Shown: positions 44,257-54,173, counted from the stretch's first letter. The stretch: 64,000 nucleotides of DNA from Gordoniibacillus kamchatkensis (GCF_000829455.1 NZ_JXAK01000033.1:1-64000); one strand, 5' to 3'. Program-made: numbers and translations. Notes: a model not told the origin generated them from the sequence alone.

Positions 44257-45846
44257 ATGGCGATGAGAAAGAAATGGGCTGGCTATACGGTCGCTTTTTC
44301 ATTATGCATGAGCCTGTTGGCGCCTGCAGGACAAAGTCGAGCCGCAGATGTGAGCGTGAGGGTTACGCTGCCGGATTTTGCGGTGAACCTGAACGGTCAT
44401 ACGGTGGAAAATCAATACCGCGAATACCCGCTGCTGGTTTATCGCGATATCACCTATTTTCCTATGACGTGGTACGATACCAGAATGCTCGGTTTGGAGG
44501 CGACTTGGTCGCCGGACGACGGTTTGAACATTAAGCAAAGCCGTGTGACCTCCACGTACGTGCCATACAAATCCGAGCGACGTAACGCGGCCGCCTACGC
44601 AGCGGAGGTTCCCGCATCGGCCGTCACAATCAACGGCAAGGCGATCGACAATACAAAAGAAGAATATCCGTTGCTAAGCTTCCGGGATGTCACCTATTTC
44701 CCGTTGACATGGCGCTTCGCGCACGACGAATTCGGATGGGATTACCGGTGGAGCGATACCGGCGGCCTAAGCATCACGTCCCATAACCCGCAGCTGCAAA
44801 CGGCCCCGCTTCCTGCATACGCCGGCGAGAACGATGTCGCCCTGTTCAAGGGGTATTATTATTTCGTCGAGACGACGGACACGACGAACCATGTATATCG
44901 GGCTCCCGTACGGAAGCCGTCCGACAAGGAAGAGATTTATTCTTATAACTTCTACAGCACAGATATGCTGCCAAAGGTAGTATCCTTTCAAATCCGCGAC
45001 AACACGCTGTGGTTTAAATATCATCTCGGGGGAGGGTTTGTAGGTAGCGACTATTTCGTGAAAATCGGCGACGATGGAAAGGCGGAACTATTGCGCCATG
45101 GATATCTCAATTTCCGTGATACGCCTTACGGTACGTTGATCGTCCTTCAAGGCGCTTCGGCGTTCGAAGGCGGCAACTTGTATTTGTCGCCACCGGGGCA
45201 GGATGATGCGAACCGCAAGCGTGTAGGCGACCCGAAATTGATGTACGCCGTTAAGTACGACGGCACCTGGTCGTTAGGACCCAACGACGAAGTTTCCTAC
45301 ACCGCCATCGTCGGAGACGATGTGTACATACTCGCTTCACGCAGCGACTCCGACGCAAATAAGATTTATAAAATCAACCTTAAAACGAATAAGACCGAGA
45401 AAATCGTGGACTCGAGCGTCAGCCGGTTTCGGATGCTCGATAACAAACTATACTATGTAAAAGACGAGGACAACGCACTATATTCGTCCGCGCTGGACGG
45501 TACGGACGAAATAAAACTGTCCGACCATGCAGTGTCATGGTTTGACAGCATCGACGGCAACGTATTTTACACAACCAAGAAGGAAGGGAACCGATTCGAG
45601 CTGTACCAGGCCGATCCGAACAGGGAAGACCCGCTCGTATGGACAACGCCGGTGGCCAGCGTGCAAGTGGCGAACGATCGGCTCGTCTGCCGGTTTGGCG
45701 AAAACGATGACTACGGCGTCGTACTGCTGGACGGTTCAGGCCGCCTGCTGCTGAGCGTGGCGGATCCGATCTCGCACGTACTGACGTCCGACGAGGGGAT
45801 TTTACTCGAATCCGCCCGAGATTCCTCGGTCGAATTCATTCGTTGA
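44257..45846 (+). CDS. Exported protein with two stalk domains and a DUF5050-like beta-propeller
   Basis: 529 residues. A signal peptide (KKWAGYTVAFSLCMSLLAPAGQSRA) is followed by two copper-amine-oxidase-like stalk units: VNLNGHTVENQYREYPLLVYRDITYFPMTW and INGKAIDNTKEEYPLLSFRDVTYFPLTW (each quoted only in part as motif). The rest consists of repeated beta-propeller-like blades (YYFVETTDTTNHVYRAP, KLYYVKDEDNALYSSALDG, NVFYTTKKEGNRFELYQ), similar to DUF5050 proteins. ATG 44257 is 6 nt after GGAGAGGAG; ATG 44251 overlaps the site and is unlikely. Surface or secreted; exact role unknown. Confidence 0.82.
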   Translation: MAMRKKWAGYTVAFSLCMSLLAPAGQSRAADVSVRVTLPDFAVNLNGHTVENQYREYPLLVYRDITYFPMTWYDTRMLGLEATWSPDDGLNIKQSRVTSTYVPYKSERRNAAAYAAEVPASAVTINGKAIDNTKEEYPLLSFRDVTYFPLTWRFAHDEFGWDYRWSDTGGLSITSHNPQLQTAPLPAYAGENDVALFKGYYYFVETTDTTNHVYRAPVRKPSDKEEIYSYNFYSTDMLPKVVSFQIRDNTLWFKYHLGGGFVGSDYFVKIGDDGKAELLRHGYLNFRDTPYGTLIVLQGASAFEGGNLYLSPPGQDDANRKRVGDPKLMYAVKYDGTWSLGPNDEVSYTAIVGDDVYILASRSDSDANKIYKINLKTNKTEKIVDSSVSRFRMLDNKLYYVKDEDNALYSSALDGTDEIKLSDHAVSWFDSIDGNVFYTTKKEGNRFELYQADPNREDPLVWTTPVASVQVANDRLVCRFGENDDYGVVLLDGSGRLLLSVADPISHVLTSDEGILLESARDSSVEFIR

Positions 45847-45947
45847 ACGAAAACGGAACAGCGCAAGCAACCGGCAGGCGTTGCGGGGCAAGAACAGGCC
45901 GGTAAGCAGGGGAGTTTGCCTGTTGATCCCAAATCATAATGTGGTCA

Positions 45948-45992
45948 AGTAAGCAAAAAACGGAGGCATTTGCCTCCGGTTTTTTGCTTACT
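45948..45992. terminator. Bidirectional terminator between the stalk protein and gltB
   Basis: AGTAAGC, A6, CGGAGGC form one arm, and GCCTCCGG, T6, GCTTACT the other. This gives a stem of about 20 bp with one bulged base. Its 3' arm is the seed of the tandem repeat that follows. Confidence 0.85.
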
Positions 45993-46068
45993 GTTTTTGC
46001 TTACTGTTTTTGCTTACTGTTTTTGCTTACTGTTTTTGCTTACTGTTTTTGCTTACTGTTTTTGCTTA
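45981..46068. repeat. 13-bp tandem repeat derived from the terminator arm
   Basis: TTTTTGCTTACTG is repeated six times in a row, plus a seventh partial copy whose TTA is the stop codon of gltB (46066-46068). The unit is the end of the terminator stem, so slippage on that arm is the likely origin. Confidence 0.88.
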
Positions 46069-49000
46069 TTCCGTTGCCACCGACTGATCGGCTTGCAGGC
46101 CGACCGGCGCGATGCGCACAAAATGCTTGTCGAGATCTGCGAGCAGCACGTCGATCTTGGCCGCTTCCGCCGCTTGGCCGGCGTTAGCCAGCTCATCGCG
46201 GTAAGCGCCGAGAAGCTCGTTCAAATCTTTGCGGCTTTGCTGGCCGATCGTTTCGATTTTGACCTTTGCGCCCTTGGCGATGCGGCGTTCGATCGCCGCC
46301 TGGTCGAGACCGAGTTCCGGCACGAGGCGCTGGTACACGACGCCGCCTGTCATGCCGGCGCAAATCCACGGACCCGGGTCGCCGAGGACGACGGCGCGGC
46401 CGTTCGTCATGTACTCGAAGGCGAAGCCTTTCAGGTTGGCGCGGCTGGCGATCGAGCCGAGCTCGTCGCGCACCGGTGTCGTAATCTCGCCGCCGAACAC
46501 GACGTCGGCGCCCGAGAAGCGGATGCATGCTCGGGAATCGGCGCCGCCCTGAATCAGGAACAGGCCTTTCTGCGCGCCGTAGCCGAACGATTTGCCGACG
46601 TTACCGTTAATGAACGTGCCGTTTTTGCCCGGCGCTTTGAGAATGGCGACTTTGCCGCCTAGCGACATTTTGCCGACGCCGTCTTCGGCACCGCCGTGCA
46701 CCGTAATGTCCACGCCGCGGGCGTTGAACGCCGCCAGGCCGTTGCCCGGGACGGAGCCGTCCGTCAGCTTCAGCTGCACTTTCGGCAGCTTGTCGTACGA
46801 GCCGTCGAAACGGTCGCGGACGCGGTGGCTTGAATAGCGCGAGCCGAGGATGCGCGTTTCGGCGGTGATGCCGGACCAGCTGTGCTGGATCGGCTCGTTC
46901 CACGAAACGGTGTCCGGGAAGTGCTGCTGGCCTTCGGCGCCAGCCGCGATGCGGATGTCGCTGGAAGCGACGGCCGCTTCTTCGGCAGCTTCCTTGATGC
47001 CGAGGAACTGCAGCGGAGCCGGACGGAGCAGGTCGGACAAGTCGATGCGCTCTTGCTTGCTGATTTGCTGCAGCAGGTCGGAGCGCCCGACAAGGTCTTG
47101 CCCGTTCTTGAAGCCGAGCTGGGCGACGATGTCGCGCACTTCCTCGCCGATGCCGCCGAACAGGCGGACGAGCGATTCGACCGCCGTTTCGTACACGCGG
47201 GGAACGAAGCGGCGCAAGCCTTTCTCTTCGGCTTCTTCCATCGAATCGATCTGCGTCGCGATGCCGACGTGGCACGTGTCGAGATGGCAGCCGCGGCAAG
47301 TCGTACAGCCGATCGACTGCATCGCGATCGAGCCGAAGCCGCAGCGGTTGGCGCCGAGCATCATCATTTTGACGACGTCGGCACCGGATTTCAGGCCGCC
47401 GTCGGACCACAGCTCGACCCGGTGGCGCAGGCCGGCTTCGATCAAAGCGACGTGCGCCAGCTTCGTGCCGATCTCGGTCGGGAGGCCAACGTGCGTCAGC
47501 GAATGGATGCGCGCCGCGCCCGTGCCGCCGTCGAAGCCGGACAACGTGATGACGTCCGCACCCGCTTTGGCGACGCCGACGGCGATCGTGCCGATGCCGG
47601 GAACGACCGGAACTTTGACGATGATTTTGGCTTTGCGCCCGCTTGCTTCCTTCAGCTCGGAAATCAGCTGGGCCAAGTCCTCGATCGAATAAATGTCATG
47701 GTTGTTCGAAGGCGAAATCAGGTCGGAGCCGATCGTCGCGTTCCGCGCGGCGGCGATTTTCGCCGTCACCTTCGAGCCTGGCAGATGGCCGCCTTCGCCC
47801 GGCTTCGCGCCTTGGCCGATTTTGATCTCGAGGAAAGCGACGGCGTTAGCCAGCTCGACGTTGACGCCGAAGCGGCCGGAAGCGACTTGCGCGCCGCGCG
47901 TCCGCTTGTAGCGGCCGAGCATGTCTTTGATTTCGCCGCCTTCGCCGTTCATCGTCACCATGTTCAGCCGCTCGCCGGCTTCCGCATAGGCGCGGAACGC
48001 CGTTTCGTTCTGCGAGCCGAACGACATCGAGGAGATGAGCAGCGGCAAGTCGTGATCGCCGACGCTGATGTCGACTTGCGACGGATCGAGCGGCTTGCGG
48101 CCTTCCGCATGCGCCTTCTCGAAGTTGAAGCCGGCTACGTGGCGGATCGAAATCGGGTTGCGCTGCTCTTCTTCGCGCAGCTTGTCGCGGTAGTCGGCGT
48201 AAGGCGCAGCGCCGGAAGCGGCGTCGCCGAGCGCTTTCCACATCCGGTTGAAGAAGCGGAAGTTTTTGGCGGCTTTCGCTTTCGGGTTGCTGAAGTCCTG
48301 ATAACGGGCTTCCGCATCTTGCTCCAGTTGGGCAAAGCCGGTGCCGGCTTGTTCGCTGCCTAAATAGTTTACGATATCAAGCATTTCCGTCACTTCCGGC
48401 TTCAGGCCGATCGACGAGAAAAAGCGGGTGTAGCCGCGCAGCTCGTGCGTACCGATCGTGGAAATGACTTTTTCCAGACCTTTGGACAGAGCGCCGTACA
48501 CTTTGCGTGCCGCGGGCGCGCCTTCCTTGTCGGCAGCCGTAGCGAACAGCAGGTACGGCGAAACGACGTCGGCGCCAAGGCCGCAGGCGACGGCAATGTC
48601 ATGCAGGCTGCGGACGGCGGCCGAGCGCAGCACGATGGAAGCGTGGCGGCGCAAGTTGTCGCCGAGGCCGAGCTTTTCGGCGCGCAGCGCGATGTCGATG
48701 GCGGAAACCGCCAGGTGCGGGTCGATCCACAGCCGCTCGTTCCGATGCGCGGCGGAGTCGTCCAGCACGAGCAGGTGAGCGCCGCCGCGAACGGCGTTGG
48801 CCGCGTCTGCAGCCAGCTGCTCCAGCGCCGCTTTCAGCGAGGAGCCGCGGGCGAATGTGGCCGACAGCGTGACGACGCCATGCGGCTGGAACTGGGCGAG
48901 AAGCTGCTCCAGCGACGGCTGGCCGATATGCTCTTCGCTGTCCGCGCCGTTCGGGCCTTCCAGCACCATCGGGTTCAGCAGCTCGAGGCGATACGTGTCG

Positions 49001-50601
49001 TTAGCGCCGTAAATGGTCGGGCGGCGGCCGACGACGACGCGGGTGGAGAAGTGCTCCATCTCGCGGTCGCGGTCGATGGCCGGGTTCGTGACGACGGCGA
49101 CGGACTCTTTGATGAAGTCCGGAATGTTTTGCCGTTCCCAGTTAATGGCGGCGTGCGGAGCGTCGTGGCCGAGCGAGCGGATCGGCTCCGCGCCGGTTTC
49201 GGCCATCGTCTCGATCATCGCGATGCCGTCGCGGTCCCAGCCGAATGCGCTGTAAATCGGATCGGTCGGAGTGACCGCTTCATTGGCGCCCGCGGCGATG
49301 CCCGTTTTAGCCGGGGACAAATGCTTGTTCAAGCCGCCGAAATCGACGCGCTGCTTGGCGCGCTCAAGCACGAGTGCCTGCACGGACGTGTACGGGATGA
49401 CCTGCACGTGCTCGCCGGCCGTCAGCACGACGCCGATTTTTTCTCCGGGCGCGATCGGCTTCGGATCGGCGACCATGTCGCCCGTCGTAATGATGCCCTG
49501 CTCCGAAGAGAAATAAAGCGAAGTTTCGCTTTCAACCATCCACAGCGGGCGAAGGCCGAGCGCATCGACCGCGAAAATGCACTCGTTGCCGTAGCGGGAC
49601 ACGATGCCCGCCGGCCCTTGCGCATAATGGCCCCAGATTTGCCGGTAGTAAACGTACAAATCTTGCAGCTCCTTGGAGAACTGCTTCATCTCGTTATGAA
49701 TCGGCGGGAACACGAGCTCCATCGCTTCGAACAGGCTCATGCCGAAACGGTGAATGAACGTCTCGATCGTGCGGTTCATATCCTGGGAATCGGAGCCCCC
49801 GTCAACGAGCGGCACGCCGATCATTTCGGCTTCGTAGCGCATTTTCTTAACGGTGTTGATTTCGCCGTTATGGCCGAGCAGCGAGAAAGGCTGCACGCGG
49901 AAGAAGCTGGACAGCGTGTTCGTCGAATAACGGTTGTGGCCGATCGTCACTTGCGCCGCAAACAGCGGGTCGCGGGTATCGTTGAAATATTTCGGCAAAA
50001 TGCTGGCCGCGCCCATCACTTTATAAGCGGCGACCGTGTTGCTCAGCGTTGCGACATGCACGTTGTACTTGGCTTCAATCGCGATGTGCAGCTCGAAAAG
50101 GTGATCGGCGACGTTCGCGCCCGGCTTTTCGCACAATGCGGCGATTTGCCAAAACACCGGCTCGTCGTTTTTGCCGTTCGGGCCCAGTACGGAGCTGTCT
50201 ACTTGGTTTTCCTGCTCGAGAACGATCGTCACGCCGTGCTGCGCGAACAGATCGCGGATGCCCTTTTGCATGTCGGGTGCGGAAATGTCCAGCTTGCGCG
50301 GAACAAAAATGTGCGCGATCGAGAAGTTCGGCGCATAAGCCAGCTTGCCGTCCAGACCGGCGTCCGTCAGCTTCTTCTCCCACAGGGCGCGCGGAATGTC
50401 GGTAAGAATGCCGCAGCCGTCTCCTTCACCCTGAATAAAGCCGGAGCGGTGCTCCATTTTCACGAGTGCGTCGATCGTCTTCTGAATGTTGTCGCGGGAA
50501 GGCTTGCCGTTCTTCTCGATGATGCAAATAATGCCGCAGCTGTCGTGCTCCACTTCCAACAGGTTCTGGAAGCGGCCTTCGTTAATCATCCATCTTTCCA
50601 T
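46066..50601 (-). CDS. gltB: Glutamate synthase large subunit
   Basis: About 1511 residues. It transfers the amide of glutamine to 2-oxoglutarate. Domains in order: class-II glutamine amidotransferase with the nucleophile Cys of EHDSCGI (near residue 20, so a short propeptide is removed); central domain; FMN-binding synthase domain (PLLISSMSFGSQNETAF, MNGEGGEIKDMLGRY); the 3Fe-4S cluster cysteines in SIGCTTCRGCHLDTCHVG; and a GXGXG beta-helix (TVHGGAEDGVGKMSLGG, INGNVGKSFGYGA). Start uncertain: ATG 50601 or ATG 50589, neither with an ideal site (GGAGG lies 25 nt upstream). No gltD small subunit is next to it. Confidence 0.95.
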   Translation of the reverse strand: MERWMINEGRFQNLLEVEHDSCGIICIIEKNGKPSRDNIQKTIDALVKMEHRSGFIQGEGDGCGILTDIPRALWEKKLTDAGLDGKLAYAPNFSIAHIFVPRKLDISAPDMQKGIRDLFAQHGVTIVLEQENQVDSSVLGPNGKNDEPVFWQIAALCEKPGANVADHLFELHIAIEAKYNVHVATLSNTVAAYKVMGAASILPKYFNDTRDPLFAAQVTIGHNRYSTNTLSSFFRVQPFSLLGHNGEINTVKKMRYEAEMIGVPLVDGGSDSQDMNRTIETFIHRFGMSLFEAMELVFPPIHNEMKQFSKELQDLYVYYRQIWGHYAQGPAGIVSRYGNECIFAVDALGLRPLWMVESETSLYFSSEQGIITTGDMVADPKPIAPGEKIGVVLTAGEHVQVIPYTSVQALVLERAKQRVDFGGLNKHLSPAKTGIAAGANEAVTPTDPIYSAFGWDRDGIAMIETMAETGAEPIRSLGHDAPHAAINWERQNIPDFIKESVAVVTNPAIDRDREMEHFSTRVVVGRRPTIYGANDTYRLELLNPMVLEGPNGADSEEHIGQPSLEQLLAQFQPHGVVTLSATFARGSSLKAALEQLAADAANAVRGGAHLLVLDDSAAHRNERLWIDPHLAVSAIDIALRAEKLGLGDNLRRHASIVLRSAAVRSLHDIAVACGLGADVVSPYLLFATAADKEGAPAARKVYGALSKGLEKVISTIGTHELRGYTRFFSSIGLKPEVTEMLDIVNYLGSEQAGTGFAQLEQDAEARYQDFSNPKAKAAKNFRFFNRMWKALGDAASGAAPYADYRDKLREEEQRNPISIRHVAGFNFEKAHAEGRKPLDPSQVDISVGDHDLPLLISSMSFGSQNETAFRAYAEAGERLNMVTMNGEGGEIKDMLGRYKRTRGAQVASGRFGVNVELANAVAFLEIKIGQGAKPGEGGHLPGSKVTAKIAAARNATIGSDLISPSNNHDIYSIEDLAQLISELKEASGRKAKIIVKVPVVPGIGTIAVGVAKAGADVITLSGFDGGTGAARIHSLTHVGLPTEIGTKLAHVALIEAGLRHRVELWSDGGLKSGADVVKMMMLGANRCGFGSIAMQSIGCTTCRGCHLDTCHVGIATQIDSMEEAEEKGLRRFVPRVYETAVESLVRLFGGIGEEVRDIVAQLGFKNGQDLVGRSDLLQQISKQERIDLSDLLRPAPLQFLGIKEAAEEAAVASSDIRIAAGAEGQQHFPDTVSWNEPIQHSWSGITAETRILGSRYSSHRVRDRFDGSYDKLPKVQLKLTDGSVPGNGLAAFNARGVDITVHGGAEDGVGKMSLGGKVAILKAPGKNGTFINGNVGKSFGYGAQKGLFLIQGGADSRACIRFSGADVVFGGEITTPVRDELGSIASRANLKGFAFEYMTNGRAVVLGDPGPWICAGMTGGVVYQRLVPELGLDQAAIERRIAKGAKVKIETIGQQSRKDLNELLGAYRDELANAGQAAEAAKIDVLLADLDKHFVRIAPVGLQADQSVATE

Positions 50602-51111
50602 AGCGTATCGGTCAGCTGCCTGACCGTCACCTCCAGTTTGTAAGAAGTCGGGGGGTTCGTGCTGAATGAAAATAAACGTCATTGAATAAAAATGCAATTC
50701 GAAAGGAGATGTGTGTGTTTTCTGAATTTAATAGATAGAGTGGGTAATGTGCGCGATAAGTTAGATGTTGGTGTTATTGGTTTGTTGGTTTTGTAAATGT
50801 GGTTTGTGTGTGTGTTGGTTTTGGTTTATAGGGTTATAGGTATAGGTAAAAGTATTCTAAGGATAGCATGAAAAGCCTGGCACGACAATACGGCGGAGGC
50901 TGGAAAACCGAATGTAAGCGCTGCCGTTTTTGTATAAAGGTTGAATAAACGTGCGATTTGGCGGCAGTGGAGGGAAAATAGGATACGAACGAAATTGTAG
51001 TTAATGCTGATGAATATTCGGATTGGGAACGATAGGGAGAGTATTTAAGGGTATAACTTTACTAAATAAAGTTTATGTGATAAAGTATCGCGATGAGAGG
51101 AGGAAGAAGCG
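50602..51111 (-). promoter_or_regulatory. gltB leader and shared intergenic region
   Basis: No gene. On the gltB-sense (minus) strand, about 50700-50860 is almost free of G and rich in A and C. A possible promoter reads TTGTCG, 17 nt, TATCCT (about 50908 down to 50880), giving a leader of roughly 270 nt. On the other side, an inverted repeat ACTTTA-N5-TAAAGT (about 51056-51072) precedes the oxidoreductase gene. Confidence 0.45.
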
Positions 51112-51996
51112 ATGACAACGGTATTCATCACAGGAGCTACCGGTTACATAGGATCGGCCATCGCCCGGGCGTTCATTGCTGCCGGGTATACGGTTAAAGG
51201 CTTGGCCAGAAGCGAAGCGGCCAGGGAGCGTCTCTTGGACAGCGGCGTTCAGCCGGTGAGCGGGAGCATGGCCGACATCAGCTTGCTCAGAGGCGAGGCG
51301 GCCGCATCCGATGGAGTGATTCATGCCGCCGTATCACACGGTGCGGACAGCGAAGCGCTCGACAAAATGTCGGTGGAGGACATGCTTGCGGGACTTACGG
51401 GCAGCGGCAAGCCGTTTATCTATTCGAACGGGACGCTCGTATACAACGATACGCGGGATCGAATTCTGGACGAGGACGACCCACTCGATCCGATCGCACC
51501 GCTGCGTTGGAGGGCCGAACAAGAATCCGTCGTTCTGGATGCGTCCGCCGCGGGGTTCGTTCCATCGTTCTGAGGCCTGCCCTCGTTTACGGCAGAGGGG
51601 GCGGCATAATGAAAGGCGCAGTCGATGGCGCCCTTGCGCGAGGTACCGCGTCGTACGTTGGAGACGGCGAGAATGCGTGGTCCACGGTGCACGTGGACGA
51701 TTTGGCGGAGCTGTACAGACTAGCTTTCGAGAAAGCGAGCCCGGGATCGCTGTTCAACGGTTCCTCCCAAGAAGCTGTCACAAGCAAGGCAGCTCGCGGA
51801 GGCGATCGCCGGTTTGATCGGGGCGCCGGACCGGGTCGTCTCCATCCCGAAGGAACATGCCCTAAGTGCATTGGGCGTCATGGGGTGGGCGATGAGCATC
51901 AGCCAGCGGACGTCCGGGCGGAAGGCGATGCGCCTGCTGGGCTGGCAGCCGCGCAGACGGACGCTGCTGCAGGATTTGGCGCAGGGGGACTATTAG
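51112..51996 (+). pseudogene. NAD(P)-binding extended/atypical SDR oxidoreductase (two frameshifts)
   Basis: About 295 residues. Rossmann motif GATGYIGSAIARAF, then the substrate region (FIYSNGTLVYNDTRD) in the first frame. After about 51556 the second frame gives VRSIVLRPALVYGRGGGIMK and WSTVHVDDLAELYRLAFE. After about 51788 the first frame is regained: LIGAPDRVVSIPKEHALSALG to LAQGDY. The first break is a G run one base short; the second is one extra G in AAGGCAGC. With both repaired it is a normal NAD-dependent epimerase/dehydratase-like protein. ATG follows GAGAGGAGG. Substrate unknown. Confidence 0.82.
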
Positions 51997-52013
51997 AGGC
52001 GATAGCATCGGCC

Positions 52014-52492
52014 GCTGCAGTTACTGTGGGGGCAATTGCGGAGGCATGTTGGGCGAACTCGGCTATTTGCAAGTGCCGTAAGAGCAATTGCAGCATCGTC
52101 CACCGCCGCGTAGATGCGAAAATGCGGCTGCAGTTGCTCTTAGTGCAATTACGGAAGCGAGTTGGGTGGATCTGGCCGCTGCAAGTGCTGTAGGAGCAAC
52201 TGGAGAAGCGTCAGGCGCTGCATTGGTGCAATATGGCTGCAGTTGCTTTAAGGAGGCTGTCGGTTAATCGCGGATATTGATAATCAGAACAGTCCGAGAT
52301 AGAAAACGCGAACCAAGCCCAATGCAAAACTTTTGCATCTTACATCGCCTTTTTTGCTGAAATCGTAGTTATGAAATGCACAATTTGCAATTGACGTCAC
52401 TTGCATACAATGAATCGACAGCCTCTTAAGTGCAATTGCGGAGGCATGCAGGAGCATTCGGCTGCTGCAAGTGCTCGTAGGAGCAATTGGAT
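52014..52492. repeat. Family of ~28-bp imperfect palindromes (CTGCAAGTGC...GCAATTG type)
   Basis: Copies near 52014-52040, 52068-52094, 52131-52158, 52182-52206, one split by the element at 52248-52429, and 52466-52490. A typical copy is CTGCAAGTGC-TGTA-GGAGCAATTG. A related copy lies at about 40170-40195. No coding sequence in 51997-52646. Confidence 0.7.
52248..52429. mobile_element. MITE-like element with GAGGCTGTCG ends and TTAA flanks
   Basis: Terminal inverted repeats GAGGCTGTCG (left, from 52253) and CGACAGCCTC (right, to 52425) enclose about 174 bp without coding capacity. TTAA stands at both outer edges (52248-52251 and 52426-52429). Joining the flanks over one TTAA recreates CTGCAGTTGCTTTAAGTGCA, matching the neighbouring repeat copy CTGCAGTTGCTCTTAGTGCA. 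This shows an insertion into a pre-existing repeat. Confidence 0.75.
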
Positions 52493-52573
52493 AGCGGCCT
52501 GGATCCGGCAAAATCGACGATCCAGGTCATAAATCTCATTTCATCCCCGTTCAAACTAACGTGCGCATCATCG

Positions 52574-52622
52574 AAACAAGCCTCCAACGCCACTATTTAC
52601 CGTGGGTTGGGAGGCTTGTTTT
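52574..52622 (-). terminator. Terminator of hemL
   Basis: AAACAAGCCTCCAAC pairs with GTTGGGAGGCTTGTTTT (one mismatch) around an 18-nt loop. A run on the plus strand supplies the T tail on the minus strand. Confidence 0.8.
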
Positions 52623-52646
52623 GGCAATACGGAGGGTCTGCCCAAT

Positions 52647-53987
52647 TTATAGCTGGCCGAACGCCCGGTCGGCCGCTTCGATCGTATAGGCGACATCTTC
52701 GTCCGTATGGGCGAGCGTCAAGAACCACGCCTCATATTTCGAAGGGGCGAGGCATATGCCTTGATCGAGCATAAGCCGGAAAAAGCGCGCGAACATGTCG
52801 CCGTCCGTGTCCTGCGCTTCGTCGTAATTGGTCACCGGATGATCGCAGAAGTGTGTCGAAAACGCTCCGCCGATGCGGTTCACCGTCAGCGCGACGCCGC
52901 GGCTCCGCGCGGCAGCGGCGATGCCGTCGGCGAGCGCGGCCCCGAGGCGCTCGAGCTCGGCATAGACGCCAGGCTGACGCAGCACTTCCAGGCAAGCGAT
53001 GCCGGCGCGGATCGAGGCCGGATTGCCGGCCATCGTGCCGGCCTGGTACGCAGGCCCGAGCGGCGCAACCTGCTCCATAATGTCGCGGCGGCCGCCGTAA
53101 GCTCCGATCGGCAGTCCGCCGCCGATAATTTTGCCCAGCGCCGTAAGATCCGGTTCCACTGCGGCGAAATCGCGCGCACCGGCGCTGGCGGCCGCCCCGT
53201 CCGCCTGCGGCAAGCCGGAATACGTCTGGGCTGCGCCGTAATGGAAACGGAACGCCGTGATCACCTCGTCGTAGATGACGAGGGCCCCGTGCTTCCGCGT
53301 CACGGCGCACAGCGCCTCGAGGAAGCCTGGCTTCGGCATGACCATGCCGAAATTGCCGACGATCGGCTCGACCATAACGGCGGCGACATTGTCGCCCCAG
53401 CGCTGCATCGCTTCTTCAAGCGCAGCGATGTCACCAAACGGGACGGTGATGACTTCCTGCGCGATGCTGCCGGGGACGCCGGCGCTGTCCGGCACGCCGA
53501 GCGTCGACGGGCCCGAGCCGGCGGCGACGAGCACGAGGTCGGAGTGGCCGTGGTAGCAGCCGGCGAATTTGATGATTTTGCTGCGGCCGGTGTAGGCGCG
53601 GGCGACGCGGATCGTCGTCATGACGGCTTCCGTGCCGGAATTGACGAAGCGCACCTTGTCCAGCGACGGAATCGCTTCTTTAATCATGCGCGCGAACGCG
53701 ATTTCATGCTCCGTCGGCGTGCCGTACAACGTGCCGTCGCGGGCCGCTTCGACGATCGCTGCCGTCACATGCGGATGGGCATGGCCTGTAATGATCGGCC
53801 CGTAAGCCGCCAAATAATCGATATAGCGATTGCCGTCTTCGTCCCAGAAATAAGCGCCGTGCGCTTTCTTCATAAATACCGGGGCTCCGCCGCCGACCGC
53901 CTTGAACGAGCGGGACGGGCTGTTGACGCCTCCGACGATATGCTGCAGCGCTTCTTTGTATAGCTCTTCCGAACGGCTTCGGTTCAT
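52647..53987 (-). CDS. hemL: Glutamate-1-semialdehyde 2,1-aminomutase
   Basis: 446 residues. PLP-dependent enzyme forming 5-aminolevulinate in the C5 tetrapyrrole pathway. Family marks: [73 protein letters not shown], and the PLP lysine in [18 protein letters not shown]. An insertion of roughly 18 residues ([19 protein letters not shown]-like) separates TYSGL from PDLTALGK compared with typical HemL. ATG 53987 is chosen because GAGGAG lies 8 nt upstream; ATG 53993 is too close. Stands alone, not in a hem operon, like the second HemL of Bacillus (HemL2/GsaB). Confidence 0.94.
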   Translation of the reverse strand: MNRSRSEELYKEALQHIVGGVNSPSRSFKAVGGGAPVFMKKAHGAYFWDEDGNRYIDYLAAYGPIITGHAHPHVTAAIVEAARDGTLYGTPTEHEIAFARMIKEAIPSLDKVRFVNSGTEAVMTTIRVARAYTGRSKIIKFAGCYHGHSDLVLVAAGSGPSTLGVPDSAGVPGSIAQEVITVPFGDIAALEEAMQRWGDNVAAVMVEPIVGNFGMVMPKPGFLEALCAVTRKHGALVIYDEVITAFRFHYGAAQTYSGLPQADGAAASAGARDFAAVEPDLTALGKIIGGGLPIGAYGGRRDIMEQVAPLGPAYQAGTMAGNPASIRAGIACLEVLRQPGVYAELERLGAALADGIAAAARSRGVALTVNRIGGAFSTHFCDHPVTNYDEAQDTDGDMFARFFRLMLDQGICLAPSKYEAWFLTLAHTDEDVAYTIEAADRAFGQL

Positions 53988-54173
53988 CGTCATCGCTCCT
54001 CGAAATACTCGATATAAAATGGGTACTGGCTGAGAGAACAATCACTACTATGTAATACCTCTGCGCGCAGGTTGTCAAGGCAGGGCAGGCCTTGATATAA
54101 ATCCGGGGACTGGAAGGAAACCGGCGTGCCGGCGGCGAACGGTAAATCTAGGAAAAAAGGAGTGACGGCCATC

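Noticed and set aside
48445-50643. 732-codon plus-strand open frame opposite gltB
   Set aside because: It is the GC-biased antisense shadow of gltB: Arg/Ala/Val-rich, no family motif and no ribosome-binding site. The same holds for 46882-48363 and for 31180-32820 opposite acnA.
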